Positions 8,032-16,165 of a stretch of DNA of 64,000 nucleotides are shown here, piece by piece. Each line of letters starts with the position of its first letter. Position 1 is the first letter of the stretch. Made by a program: the position numbers and the translations under genes. A model generated the notes under the pieces. It worked only from the letters and a program-made list of their open reading frames with translations. It was not told the origin of the DNA and ran no database searches. Location: NCBI GenBank assembly GCA_965229715.1, contig CBDDJL010000004.1:744001-808000 (forward strand), given 5' to 3'. The DNA comes from JAVJST01 sp965229715 (GTDB taxonomy: Bacteria; Pseudomonadota; Alphaproteobacteria; Rhodospirillales; Casp-alpha2).

Positions 8032-8931
8032 ATGCCGTTCAAGATGTCCTACAGCGCCCTCGCATTGATAACCCTTCTTGTCGCGGCTGCGCCAGCATCG
8101 GCGCAAACCTACGGCACATGGCAGGATCCGGACGCCGAGGCCGAAAACGATAACAGCCGCTTACAGGATCTGGTGTCGCGGCTTCGGGCGATCGTCGATC
8201 AGGCCGAAAAGGACCGCGCCGCCGATCCCCTTTTGCTGCAGGACCTGCGGGCGCTCGCTGACAACTACGATCGCGCGGCCTCGGACGTCGTTCTGTCGGA
8301 CGACTTCTCCGACGGTGATTTCACCGCCAACCCGGCTTGGCGGGTGATCGAAGGCCGCTACTGGGTCGAAAAGGATTGGGGCCTGCGCAACGCACTGGAG
8401 GCGCAACGGACGTCGTCGACCGGGTCCGGCGAGGACCTTGCGGCGCAGATCTTCGGTCAGGTCCTGACCCAGGCGCTGGGCGGCGGTTCGTCGTCTTCCG
8501 GTCCGGCATCCATGCAGCCGACTGTGATTGTAACCGACGCGCTGATCACCAATGCGTTCAGCGCCCGGATCGCGGTCACGTCATGGGTCGACGACGGCCG
8601 GCTGATCATGGGTCCCTGGCAGTCGGAGCAGACCCGCGCCGGCTATCGGCTCGTCTACAATGTCGGCGGCTCCATCGATCTGGTCGCCGTGTCCGGCAAC
8701 GGCGCCCGTATCATCAGTTCGGCATCCGGCCCGTACCGACTTGAGGACAAGGCGGTTCACGAGATCGTCTGGGACCGCGATCGGGACGGCGCGATGCGCG
8801 TCACCCTGGATGGCGTTACGATTATCGAGACATCGGACCGGGGCTTCAGGGACGATTTCTCAATGTGGGGTTTTGCCAGCCGTGACGGCGATTTCATCGT
8901 CAAGAGCGTGACGGTGGCATCGACGCCGTAA
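8032..8931 (+). CDS. Secreted protein with a C-terminal beta-sandwich (LamG/concanavalin-like) domain
   Basis: This 299-residue protein has a Sec signal peptide (basic start, hydrophobic ALALITLLVAAAPASA, likely cut before QTYG). A helical segment (about 40-85) follows, then a jelly-roll-like region (about 90-297) recognisable from DDFSDGDFTANPAWRVIEG, VHEIVWDRDRDGAMRVTLDG and FRDDFSMWGFASRDGDFIV. A low-complexity GGGSSSSG loop lies in the middle. The pattern resembles LamG-type sugar- or protein-binding folds, with no catalytic residues evident. It follows the ABC ATPase by 85 bases on the same strand and may belong to the same transcript. Function unknown. Confidence 0.75.
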   Translation: MPFKMSYSALALITLLVAAAPASAQTYGTWQDPDAEAENDNSRLQDLVSRLRAIVDQAEKDRAADPLLLQDLRALADNYDRAASDVVLSDDFSDGDFTANPAWRVIEGRYWVEKDWGLRNALEAQRTSSTGSGEDLAAQIFGQVLTQALGGGSSSSGPASMQPTVIVTDALITNAFSARIAVTSWVDDGRLIMGPWQSEQTRAGYRLVYNVGGSIDLVAVSGNGARIISSASGPYRLEDKAVHEIVWDRDRDGAMRVTLDGVTIIETSDRGFRDDFSMWGFASRDGDFIVKSVTVASTP

Positions 8932-8954
8932 GACCCGGCGATTTGTCGCGGCGG

Positions 8955-9170
8955 TCAGTCGATCCGGATGTAGAAATCGCGGTCGAGGAGCGTGGTGACG
9001 GACAGCGTGCGGCGGCGGGTCTCCATGCCCTCGCGGACCACCTGATAATGCGGGATTTTCGACACGCTGCTGCCGTGACCGGCAACCACCCAAACGGTAC
9101 GCGGGTCGTCCGCCTTGACGAAGCGGTCGCCAATGTTAACTGCCGATGCGGCCTTAGCCCGATGGAACAC
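8955..9170 (-). CDS. Small conserved-looking protein of 71 residues, GTG start
   Basis: The longer reading frame here has a shadow-like N-terminus, but its last 60 residues (VNIGDRFVKADDPRTVWVV... LLDRDFYIRID) look like a real small protein with alternating beta-strand character. A GTG at 9170 is preceded at good spacing by AGAGGGAAG, giving 71 residues. Small proteins of the pattern NIGDRFV...RTVWVV...LLDRRFY occur in alphaproteobacteria as uncharacterised families; I know no function. It ends 24 bases from the convergent secreted-protein gene. The 263-base region upstream of it, up to the helicase gene, shows no other gene. Confidence 0.6.
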   Translation of the reverse strand: MFHRAKAASAVNIGDRFVKADDPRTVWVVAGHGSSVSKIPHYQVVREGMETRRRTLSVTTLLDRDFYIRID

Positions 9171-9433
9171 GGACGATACTTCCCTCTTGTTCGGCCTTGA
9201 GCGCGGCCCTTGGTGTGGTTGATCGGGTCCCGCTTCCGGGCGTCGCCGAACCGGTTTCCCTTGTTCTTCGATACGATCAAATCGCCCGACGATCAAGGCT
9301 TCCGTGCAACGCCCCGATCCCCTTTGCAGAGCCAGCCTGGACGAATTCGCCAGTGCGGAAGGAGTCGCGAATCGCGCACGCGGGACCGGCCCTGCGTGAC
9401 GCCGCCGGGCGGACGGAGTATTGAGGATTCTCC

Positions 9434-12298
9434 ATGCCGACACGTGAACCGCCCACCCCCGAGATTGCCCTCCCCGACCATCCGGCCTGCGTCGTCACGG
9501 TTCGGGGTGTTTTGTGGCTGACCCCGGACGGCGAAGTCGAAACGCTCAGCCGCGACAGGGCCGCCGACCGCCTGATGGCCGACGTGCAGCCCTATGTCTG
9601 TCATGCCCGCGCCATGGCGCGAAGGCTGGATATCCGGCCGTTTCCGGCGCTCGATCTGCTGGAACTCTTTGCCTTCGCGCGACCGGCGCAGTTCTGTCTG
9701 CCGACGCCGCGTGGGCTCGCCGCCGCGCTGGGATTGCCGCTGCCCGCGAGCGCCGAGGATCAGGCGGCGATGCTGCCCGAAGCCGCGAAGATCCTGCTCG
9801 GCGAGCTGCAGGCCGCTGCCGCCGACGGCGGCGATGCGACGGATACGGCCGCCCGCATTGGCGACATGCTCCGGGCGATGGCGCGGGGCGGCTGGCCGTG
9901 GGGCGACGCGACGCTGAGCGCCATGAACGTACCGGCCGATCGCGGCCGCGAAGCAGCGAAGGACACGCTCAACGGTCTCAGGGTCTGGCGGCGCCTGACC
10001 GAGTGGGAAGAAGGCGCCCCGGAGCCGCCGCCCGGCAACAGGCCCGTCGAAGCGGTGGAGGCGCGCGCGCGTCTCGTCCAGCTGTTGGGACAGGGTTCAG
10101 AAAAACGCGAGCGGCAATCCGATTACGCATCGAGCGCCGCCGGCGCCTTCCTGCCGCGCGAGCACGTCGATGAGCCGCATGTGGTCATCGCCGAGGCCGG
10201 CACCGGCATCGGCAAGACGCTGGGCTACGTTGCACCCGCCAGCGTCTGGGCCGAGAAGAACCGGGGCGCGGTATGGATCAGCACATTCACCCGCAATCTC
10301 CAGCGGCAACTGGACGGCGAACTCGACCGGCTGCACCCGATCCCCGAGCAAAAAGCCCACAAGGTCGTCACCCGCAAGGGCCGCGAGAATTATCTCTGCC
10401 TGCTGAACTTCGAGGAAGCCGTCGGGCGCATCGCGACGGCCGGCGGCGCGACCGCGATCCCGCTCGGCCTGATGGCGCGCTGGGCGGCGGCGAGCCGCGA
10501 CGGCGACATGATCGGCGGCGACTTCCCGGCCTGGCTCGGCGATCTCATGGGCCGCGGCCTGACCTACGACCTGACCGATACGCGGGGCGAATGCCTGTAC
10601 TCCGCCTGCGGCCACTACCAGAAGTGCTTCATCGAGCATACCCAGCGCCGCGCCCGGCGCGCCGATATCGTCGTCGCCAACCATGCGCTGGTCATGGTCC
10701 ATGCCGCGCTCGGCGGCGACGAGAACGCCGCCGACGGCAGCCGCCCGACACGCTACGTGTTCGACGAGGCGCATCATGTCTTCGAGGCCGCCGACAGCGC
10801 CTTCGCCGCCCACCTGACCGGGCAGGAGACCGCCGATCTCCGGCGCTGGCTGGTCGGCGCGGAAGCCGGTTCGCGGTCCCGTTCGCGCGGCCTCAAGACC
10901 CGGCTCGGCGACCTGATCGCGGGCGACGAGGACGCGATGAAAGCCCTCGACGAGGTGCTGCACGGCGCCCGGGCGCTGGCCAGTGCGGGCTGGTCGTCAC
11001 GCCTGCAGAGCGGCGGTCCGCAAGGCCCGACGGAAGCGTTCCTGGCGTTCGTCCGCCAGCAGGTCTACGCCCGCGACCGTTCCGCCGACGGCCCCTACAG
11101 CCTGGAGACCGAGACCCAACCGCCGATCGACGGCCTGATGGAGGCGGCACGCGCACTGGAAACCGCGCTCGAGAAACTGCTGCTGCCCATGGACAAGCTG
11201 TGCCGCGCGCTCGCCGGCATTCTCGACCGCGAGGCCGACACCCTGGAAACCGCCGACCGGGTCCGCATCGAAGCGGCCATGCGCTCCATCGGCCGGCGCG
11301 GCATCATGGCCGTCGGCGCGTGGCGCGATATGCTGCGCACCCTGCGGCTGGAGCCGGACAACGAGGCGGAAACGGAGCCCGAGGAAACGCTCCGCTTCGT
11401 CGACTGGTTCGCCGTCGAGCGGCGCGGCGGCAACGACTGGGATATCGGCCTCTACCGCCACTGGATCGACCCGACCGAGCCGTTCGCCGAAGCCGTGCTA
11501 ACCCCGGCGCACGGCGTGTTGATGACCTCGGCCACGTTGTCCGATTCGGGCATGGGGCGCAGCCACGCGGACGGCGGCGACCCGGCGGACGGTCGAGAGA
11601 ACAACATGGCGACGGGCGCATGGCGGACAGGGGCCGCCCATCTGCTCGTGCCGCCGGTGATCGAGACGTTTCCGTCGCCGTTCGACTACACCGCGCAGAC
11701 CCGCGTGATCGTCGTCAACGACGTCTCGAAGACGGACGGCGATGCGGTCGCCAGCGCCTACCGGGTACTGTTCGAGGCCGCGGGCGGCGGCGCGCTCGGG
11801 CTGTTCACCGCCATCGCGCGGTTGCGCCAGGTCTACCGCCGCATTGCCGGACCGCTCGACGAACGCGGCATTCCGCTGCTCGCCCAGCATGTCGACCCGC
11901 TCGATACCGGCACGCTCGTCGATATCTTCCGGGCCGAGGAAAACGCCTGTCTGCTCGGCACCGATGCGGTCCGCGACGGCGTCGACGTACCGGGCCGCTC
12001 GCTCCGTCTCATCGTCTTCGACCGGGTGCCGTGGCCGCGGCCGGACATCCTGCACAAGGCGCGCCGCGCCCGCTTCGGCGGCAAGGCCTATGACGAGATG
12101 CTGACACGGCTGCGCCTGAAACAGGCCTACGGCCGGCTGATCCGCCGCGCCGACGACCGGGGCGTGTTCGTCATGCTCGACCGTTCGACGCCGTCGCGAC
12201 TGCTCGACGCCTTCCCCGACGGCGTCAGCGTCGAACGCACCGGCCTCGCGGCGGCGGCGGCGGCGGTGCGGGATTTTCTATCCGAGCCCTCGCCCTGA
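9434..12298 (+). CDS. DinG/XPD-type ATP-dependent DNA helicase
   Basis: A 954-residue superfamily 2 helicase. Walker A AEAGTGIGKT lies near residue 255 and the DEAH box YVFDEAHH near 443. Four cysteines between them (LCLLNF, then GECLYSACGHYQKC) match the Fe-S cluster of the XPD/DinG family. C-terminal motifs GTDAVRDGVDVPG and QAYGRLIRRADDRG complete the motor. The N-terminal 200 residues precede the motor and are less conserved. DinG-like enzymes unwind 5'-to-3' and resolve R-loops or stalled structures. The ATG follows TGAGGA. Alternative reading frames inside are GC-driven shadows. It appears to be a single-gene unit. Confidence 0.9.
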   Translation: MPTREPPTPEIALPDHPACVVTVRGVLWLTPDGEVETLSRDRAADRLMADVQPYVCHARAMARRLDIRPFPALDLLELFAFARPAQFCLPTPRGLAAALGLPLPASAEDQAAMLPEAAKILLGELQAAAADGGDATDTAARIGDMLRAMARGGWPWGDATLSAMNVPADRGREAAKDTLNGLRVWRRLTEWEEGAPEPPPGNRPVEAVEARARLVQLLGQGSEKRERQSDYASSAAGAFLPREHVDEPHVVIAEAGTGIGKTLGYVAPASVWAEKNRGAVWISTFTRNLQRQLDGELDRLHPIPEQKAHKVVTRKGRENYLCLLNFEEAVGRIATAGGATAIPLGLMARWAAASRDGDMIGGDFPAWLGDLMGRGLTYDLTDTRGECLYSACGHYQKCFIEHTQRRARRADIVVANHALVMVHAALGGDENAADGSRPTRYVFDEAHHVFEAADSAFAAHLTGQETADLRRWLVGAEAGSRSRSRGLKTRLGDLIAGDEDAMKALDEVLHGARALASAGWSSRLQSGGPQGPTEAFLAFVRQQVYARDRSADGPYSLETETQPPIDGLMEAARALETALEKLLLPMDKLCRALAGILDREADTLETADRVRIEAAMRSIGRRGIMAVGAWRDMLRTLRLEPDNEAETEPEETLRFVDWFAVERRGGNDWDIGLYRHWIDPTEPFAEAVLTPAHGVLMTSATLSDSGMGRSHADGGDPADGRENNMATGAWRTGAAHLLVPPVIETFPSPFDYTAQTRVIVVNDVSKTDGDAVASAYRVLFEAAGGGALGLFTAIARLRQVYRRIAGPLDERGIPLLAQHVDPLDTGTLVDIFRAEENACLLGTDAVRDGVDVPGRSLRLIVFDRVPWPRPDILHKARRARFGGKAYDEMLTRLRLKQAYGRLIRRADDRGVFVMLDRSTPSRLLDAFPDGVSVERTGLAAAAAAVRDFLSEPSP

Positions 12299-12336
12299 CA
12301 AGGAAAGGGTCTGGGCGGGGGGATTTGGCCGACGGC

Positions 12337-12354
12337 CCGAAATCGTTCGGTTTT
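12337..12354 (+). terminator. Weak hairpin terminator candidate after the helicase gene
   Basis: CCGAA, a four-base loop, TTCGG, then TTTT, 38 bases past the helicase stop. The stem is only five pairs, so this is a weak candidate. Confidence 0.3.
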
Positions 12355-12834
12355 GCTTAGAACTGCAACATTCCACCGGTTTCATAAACATTTTCGGCCG
12401 TTGAATTCATTGGCGAATTCCGGGTTTTGTTTAGTTTCGCTTAGAAATGTCTATGCACCCCGGGGTGCTTCGCATTTATGAACAGCCGTGCGCTCACCTC
12501 ACTCACTTCGCGCCGAGGAAATGGCCTGACAAGGTCCCTTTTTCATATTCACAATGACAAATAGCAGCCCTGCCGCAAGGGAAGGATTGAAAATATATAG
12601 GAATTATATCCTTTATTGCAAGAAGCCTTATAAGCTATTTTCGGGCCGGCTCTGCAATTTTCACGACTGAACTTGCTGTACTTATAGCTGCCGTGCCAAA
12701 TTTGATGATGTCCCACCGCATTCAGCAGACGTTAGCGCGGTGTCATTCTACCGAGCGCGGCGAGCGTATGCATGTAGCGAGCGAAGACAGGGATCGGAGT
12801 AACGGCTTTCATCGACCGAGCAGTCGCCGACAAC
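12355..12834. other. Gene-free AT-richer stretch with short repeats and a palindrome
   Basis: No gene could be supported here. The base composition is visibly richer in A+T than the flanks, especially 12580-12660. Two similar 12-base words, TTTTGCTTAGAA and TTTCGCTTAGAA, occur about 90 bases apart, and a perfect 14-base palindrome GCACCCCGGGGTGC sits at 12455-12468. The stretch leads into the AT-richer histidine kinase gene and may be its regulatory region or the edge of an acquired segment. Confidence 0.5.
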
Positions 12835-12844
12835 AGGAGCAAAT

Positions 12845-14287
12845 GTGGTGAGTGGTGAGAGTATCCACTCAACTTTAACAGGCAATGCTCGCGATCGCTC
12901 ACCAGCGACATCTTTGCTGAGCATTGTCACGGCTTCAGTGGCGGTCTTTGTCCTGGCGGTTTCCTGGGAGTTTGTGTTGGCGGATGTTCTTCTATCGAGT
13001 ACCGCCTTCGAAGCCCGTCCGCAGACGGCTCAAGAAAAATGGCTCTCCATTCTAAAGATTACGACGTTCGCTATCGCCGCTCTCACGATCGGCCACATGA
13101 TCCCCGCGCCGTCGAAACCTGCAAAGGGTGAAGAAGAGCGAGACATCTCGGATGCAGAAGTCCGATACGCCTCGATTGTGAAGGCGGAACCCCAGTGCGT
13201 TAAGTTGATGGACAGGGCGGGAAGACTCCTCGATATGAATCCGGCTGGCCTGTCGATCATTGCCGCGAAGAATTTTGAGGAAGTCCGCGGACTGAACGTC
13301 AGTGAGCTCGTCTTGCCGGACGATCGTCCGGCATTTGACGAATTGCTTGAGAGGGTATTTGAGGGGGAAAGCGGGGAACTTGAGTTTCAAATCAGGGCGC
13401 TGGATGGAGAAACAAAATGGATGCAGACCCATGCGGTACCGCTGTTCGCTACTGACGGCAGCGTCTCGACATACATGGCGGTCACACACGATGTTTCAGC
13501 AAAAAAGGCCGTTGATCAGGAGCTAATTGCAGCGAAAGACGCTGCCGAGGAAGCCAATAATCAAATGTCGGTGTTTTTGGCGAACGTCAGCCATGAGTTT
13601 CGGACTCCGCTGAACGCGATCATGGGTTTCACCCAAATGATGATGTCGCCGAAACTTGAATCCGGCGGCAACGAAAAACACCAGGAGTATCTGGATGCAA
13701 TTGAAAAAGCGGGGCAACAACTCTCAACCGTCGTTGAGGACTTGCTCGATACATCGAGACTGGCCGCAGGTGTTGTTGAACTGGCGATTTCCGAAGTGGA
13801 TCTGGTCGAACAACTCGATAGCATATCGCTCATGCTCGCCCAAGAAGCCGCAGCCAAGAACATCCGTTTGGAGAAATCATCGCATTTAAGCACCTGTATC
13901 GTTCTGGCCGATGAAGTACGCGTCCGGCAAATCCTCACCAATATTCTCGAAAATGCCATCAAGTTCACGTCTCCGGGCGGTTCCGTCGTTGGATCGTTAA
14001 CTGCCCTGGAAGACGAATCGGTGGAATTATGCGTGTCGGATAGTGGCATCGGCATCGCGCCACACCTGATACCTGAAGTAACGAAACCCTTTTTCCGCGG
14101 AGGTGATGCGCAAACGCGGAGTCATCAGGGATCCGGTCTCGGACTGGCACTCGTATCCGAATTTTTGAAACTTCACGGTGCTGGGTTCACGATTGAGAGC
14201 GAATTGGGCGTTGGAACGAAGGTGCGAGTCATGTTCCCCGCCGACAAAATCGTCCGTTTGGCCGCCGAATCGAACGGCATCGCCTAG
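12845..14287 (+). CDS. Membrane-bound PAS sensor histidine kinase, orphan
   Basis: A 480-residue kinase. Two N-terminal membrane helices (about 22-45 and 68-86) enclose a short periplasmic loop. A PAS domain follows (about 105-220, ending TYMAVTHDVSAKK), then a HisKA domain with His250 in NVSHEFRTPLNAIMGF, and a HATPase with N-box NILENAIKFT, G1 DSGIGIA and G2 GSGLGLAL. The GTG start at 12845 has AGGAG five bases upstream; the overlapping ATG at 12843 runs straight into a stop. No response regulator is adjacent. Base composition and codon choice are clearly less GC-rich than in neighbouring genes, which suggests acquisition by transfer. Confidence 0.9.
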   Translation: MVSGESIHSTLTGNARDRSPATSLLSIVTASVAVFVLAVSWEFVLADVLLSSTAFEARPQTAQEKWLSILKITTFAIAALTIGHMIPAPSKPAKGEEERDISDAEVRYASIVKAEPQCVKLMDRAGRLLDMNPAGLSIIAAKNFEEVRGLNVSELVLPDDRPAFDELLERVFEGESGELEFQIRALDGETKWMQTHAVPLFATDGSVSTYMAVTHDVSAKKAVDQELIAAKDAAEEANNQMSVFLANVSHEFRTPLNAIMGFTQMMMSPKLESGGNEKHQEYLDAIEKAGQQLSTVVEDLLDTSRLAAGVVELAISEVDLVEQLDSISLMLAQEAAAKNIRLEKSSHLSTCIVLADEVRVRQILTNILENAIKFTSPGGSVVGSLTALEDESVELCVSDSGIGIAPHLIPEVTKPFFRGGDAQTRSHQGSGLGLALVSEFLKLHGAGFTIESELGVGTKVRVMFPADKIVRLAAESNGIA

Positions 14288-14295
14288 GGCCTGAT

Positions 14296-14396
14296 CCGAT
14301 TAGATTGCCCCAATCTAATCGGTGAACCAGCCCCTCTACATATGAAATAGAGGGCGATTCACGCTTTAGGTGAACCATCAAGTGATTCAACCTAAA
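14296..14396. repeat. Triple-hairpin intergenic repeat
   Basis: Three consecutive inverted repeats follow the kinase gene: a perfect 12-base stem with a three-base loop (14296-14322, arms CCGATTAGATTG and CAATCTAATCGG), a 7-base stem CCCTCTA/TAGAGGG (14332-14354), and an 11-base near-perfect stem TTTAGGTGAA/TTCAACCTAAA (14365-14396). This layout looks like a dispersed intergenic element that may also terminate transcription from either side. The stretch to 14503 holds nothing else. Confidence 0.65.
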
Positions 14397-14503
14397 ACGA
14401 TCGCACTCTAGAGCCGGCCATGATCTGACGGGTGCGGAGTCCGCCGCCCGGCCTAGGGTCATGACCCCAGGCTCGGCGGGATCGACCCCCGGGTTCGCAT
14501 TCG

Positions 14504-14860
14504 CTAGCTGTCCAATAGGCTTTCGAAGCCACCGAAGATCAGCCGCTTGCCGTCAAACGGCATGGGATGATCGGCGAGCGTGCCGTGCAACTCGGCCATC
14601 AGGGCCTCGCGAACCGCATCCCGCCTGGCCTTGGATTCCCAGACAACCCAACCGATGACGACGGTCTCGTCATCCTCCGCCATGACGGCCTTGGACATGG
14701 AGGTGAGCTCGCCCGCCGGCACGTCGTCGCCCCAGTTTTCCGCATACGAGAGGGCGCCATGCTTTTTGAAGATATCGGCGACAATCCTGACGTGAGAGAT
14801 ATAGGCGCCCTTGTTCGCGGTCGGCACCGCAGCCAGAAATGCATCGACGTAATGTGTCAT
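14504..14860 (-). CDS. DUF1428 (YbaA-like) family protein
   Basis: The 118-residue protein matches the DUF1428 family over its full length: MTHYVDAFLAAVP at the start, a central NWGDDVPAGELTSM, ETVVIGWVVWESKARRDAV, and the ending PFDGKRLIFGGFESLLD. The family has a dimeric ferredoxin-like (ABM-type) fold and no assigned activity. It is a single-gene unit. The 169 bases upstream of it, to the small broken frame at 15030, show no gene. Confidence 0.88.
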   Translation of the reverse strand: MTHYVDAFLAAVPTANKGAYISHVRIVADIFKKHGALSYAENWGDDVPAGELTSMSKAVMAEDDETVVIGWVVWESKARRDAVREALMAELHGTLADHPMPFDGKRLIFGGFESLLDS

Positions 14861-15029
14861 CGGATACCCCGCGTGATTTCGGCGTTTGTCGGCGTTCCGA
14901 GGCGGCCAGGTCGTTCCGGAACGAGAGGATACTGAATGTCAGACTTCAGGTTAGCAAGAGTAGGGTCCCTGGCCGCTTCCGACGAAATACGAACCGGGAG
15001 GCAACAGAACGGCGCACGACATCCTGCCT

Positions 15030-15209
15030 CTAGACTGCCTGCCACAACATGACGGCAGTGGCGACGGCGGCACCATAGAAAACCAAGCCCAGCCTGAACA
15101 GATAGCGATCCGTAAATCAATGCTTCGGGAAGAATCCAAGCCACTCACTGAACAGCAGATGCATCAACAAGCCACCTGTCATGACTGCCTTCGTTAGCAG
15201 CGATATCAT
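15030..15209 (-). pseudogene. Tiny hydrophobic ORF coupled to hepT, interrupted by an in-frame TGA
   Basis: The ATG at 15209 overlaps the hepT stop as ATGA, with AGGAAGGA upstream. It encodes 30 residues (start MISLLTKAVMTGGLLMHLLF, ending FFPKH), a TGA at 15117-15119, and then in the same frame 28 more residues ending at a TAG at 15030. The second half, LGLVFYGAAVATAVMLWQAV, is a clear membrane helix. A TGG-to-TGA change would restore one 59-residue two-helix protein. It may be a decayed small membrane gene, or the 30-residue peptide may be the real product. I recognise no family. Confidence 0.4.
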
Positions 15210-15544
15210 GCCGATAGTTCCTTCCTCGCCATGGCCTCCAGCGGCCCGACGCGGTCGCGGACGAAACCCCACAGAAGTTTGGGCTGAATGCTGTCGTAAT
15301 CGTGGCGCAGCACGTGGCCGAAGCCGCGCAGCGCCACGAGGTCGAGCTCCGGATAGGCCGCATCGTAGCGATCGCCCAGTTTTGTCACCGCCTCGGCGAT
15401 CCGCTGGAAGCAGCGTTCAACGGCGTCGATTGTCTTGGGATCGTTCACGAACGCGGCCTCGTCCATGCCCGCCGTGTAGTCGCGAATGCGGCGGGTGTTT
15501 TCGACGATGTCCTCAAGACGCTGCACCGGATCGCTAGAAGGCAT
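15206..15544 (-). CDS. hepT: HepT-like HEPN ribonuclease toxin (DUF86)
   Basis: A 112-residue all-helical HEPN protein with the active-site region RGFGHVLRHDYDSI, matching the R-x(4-6)-H and downstream Tyr pattern of HepT RNases. In characterised systems HepT cleaves tRNA or mRNA and is neutralised when its MNT partner adenylylates the Tyr next to the catalytic His. The ATG at 15544 lies inside the 3' end of the MNT gene (11-base overlap), the usual arrangement. Another in-frame start upstream at 15565 would lie deeper inside the MNT gene. The 3' end overlaps a tiny hydrophobic ORF. Confidence 0.88.
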   Translation of the reverse strand: MPSSDPVQRLEDIVENTRRIRDYTAGMDEAAFVNDPKTIDAVERCFQRIAEAVTKLGDRYDAAYPELDLVALRGFGHVLRHDYDSIQPKLLWGFVRDRVGPLEAMARKELSA

Positions 15545-16022
15545 AGAGCACCTCCTGCTCGGCATTTTCTCTCATGCGGGATTTCAGGGTCGCACTGTCG
15601 ACCACATCGACACCGACGTCCGGACAGGCCGAGCGGATCGCCATCCGGATCGTCTCGGCGGTTTTCAGATAATTGACGACATCGCCCATCCGGTCGGCAT
15701 CGATGTCGATCAGCACATCGATATCGCTTTCCGGCAACGCTTCGCCGCGCGCCGTGCTGCCAAAAACGCCGGCATGGCGAATGCCCGCCTGTTCCAGTTC
15801 GGGGCGCACCGACTTTAGCGCCTGGAGTGCGGCCAATAGTCGCCGTTCGCCCTGCGCAAGGCCAAAGACGTCACCGGAAACATTCCCCCCTTCGCACAAT
15901 GTTTTTGCCATCCGCCGGACAATCGCAGCCTTGTCTTTGGGCACGGCAACCGTCAGGTCGACGATACCCTGTTTGCGCAGACGTTCACGGCGCTTGCGCT
16001 GGCGTTCGGCACTGGTACTCAC
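15534..16022 (-). CDS. mntA: MNT-type nucleotidyltransferase antitoxin with N-terminal ribbon-helix-helix-like segment
   Basis: Residues 75-162 form a minimal nucleotidyltransferase with the catalytic motif GSTARGEALPESDIDVLID (GS...DxD). Residues 1-50 add a basic segment and a strand-helix pattern (ERQRKRRERLRKQGIVDLTV, then PKDKAAIVRRMAK) that resembles ribbon-helix-helix DNA-binding domains. Most stand-alone MNT antitoxins lack this part. The GTG at 16022 is preferred: the 17 codons upstream of it run through two GTTAC-type palindromes that look like the operator. The product should adenylylate HepT and, if the N-terminus binds DNA, repress its own operon. Confidence 0.85.
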   Translation of the reverse strand: MSTSAERQRKRRERLRKQGIVDLTVAVPKDKAAIVRRMAKTLCEGGNVSGDVFGLAQGERRLLAALQALKSVRPELEQAGIRHAGVFGSTARGEALPESDIDVLIDIDADRMGDVVNYLKTAETIRMAIRSACPDVGVDVVDSATLKSRMRENAEQEVLYAF

Positions 16023-16052
16023 GAAACGGAACCCGATTCCATGCCAAGGACT

Positions 16053-16087
16053 GTTACACGTAACTATATTCAATTGTTACATGTAAC
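16053..16087 (-). promoter_or_regulatory. Twin palindromic operators of the MNT/HepT operon
   Basis: Two 12-base palindromes, GTTACACGTAAC (16053-16064; one mismatched pair) and GTTACATGTAAC (16076-16087; perfect), lie with centres 23 bases apart. A TATAGT -10-like element on the minus strand (16063-16068) overlaps the first. They stand 30-65 bases upstream of the mntA GTG. The spacing of about two helical turns suits cooperative binding by a dimeric ribbon-helix-helix repressor. Confidence 0.7.
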
Positions 16088-16165
16088 GAAATGCCAATCA
16101 TCTATTTCGTGCCCGGGATTATCGGGGATTTTCTTTCCCTTCCCGGGACGCTTAACATCCGATCC

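Noticed and set aside
10273..12093. 606-residue second frame inside the DinG-like gene
   Set aside because: Arginine- and proline-rich shadow of the helicase with no motif of its own.
12455..12468. Palindrome GCACCCCGGGGTGC as an operator or terminator
   Set aside because: It is perfect but isolated, has no T run and no identifiable regulator, so I list it only within the gap description.
12748..12930. 60-residue minus-strand frame before the orphan kinase
   Set aside because: It overlaps the kinase start and has no ribosome site or family resemblance.
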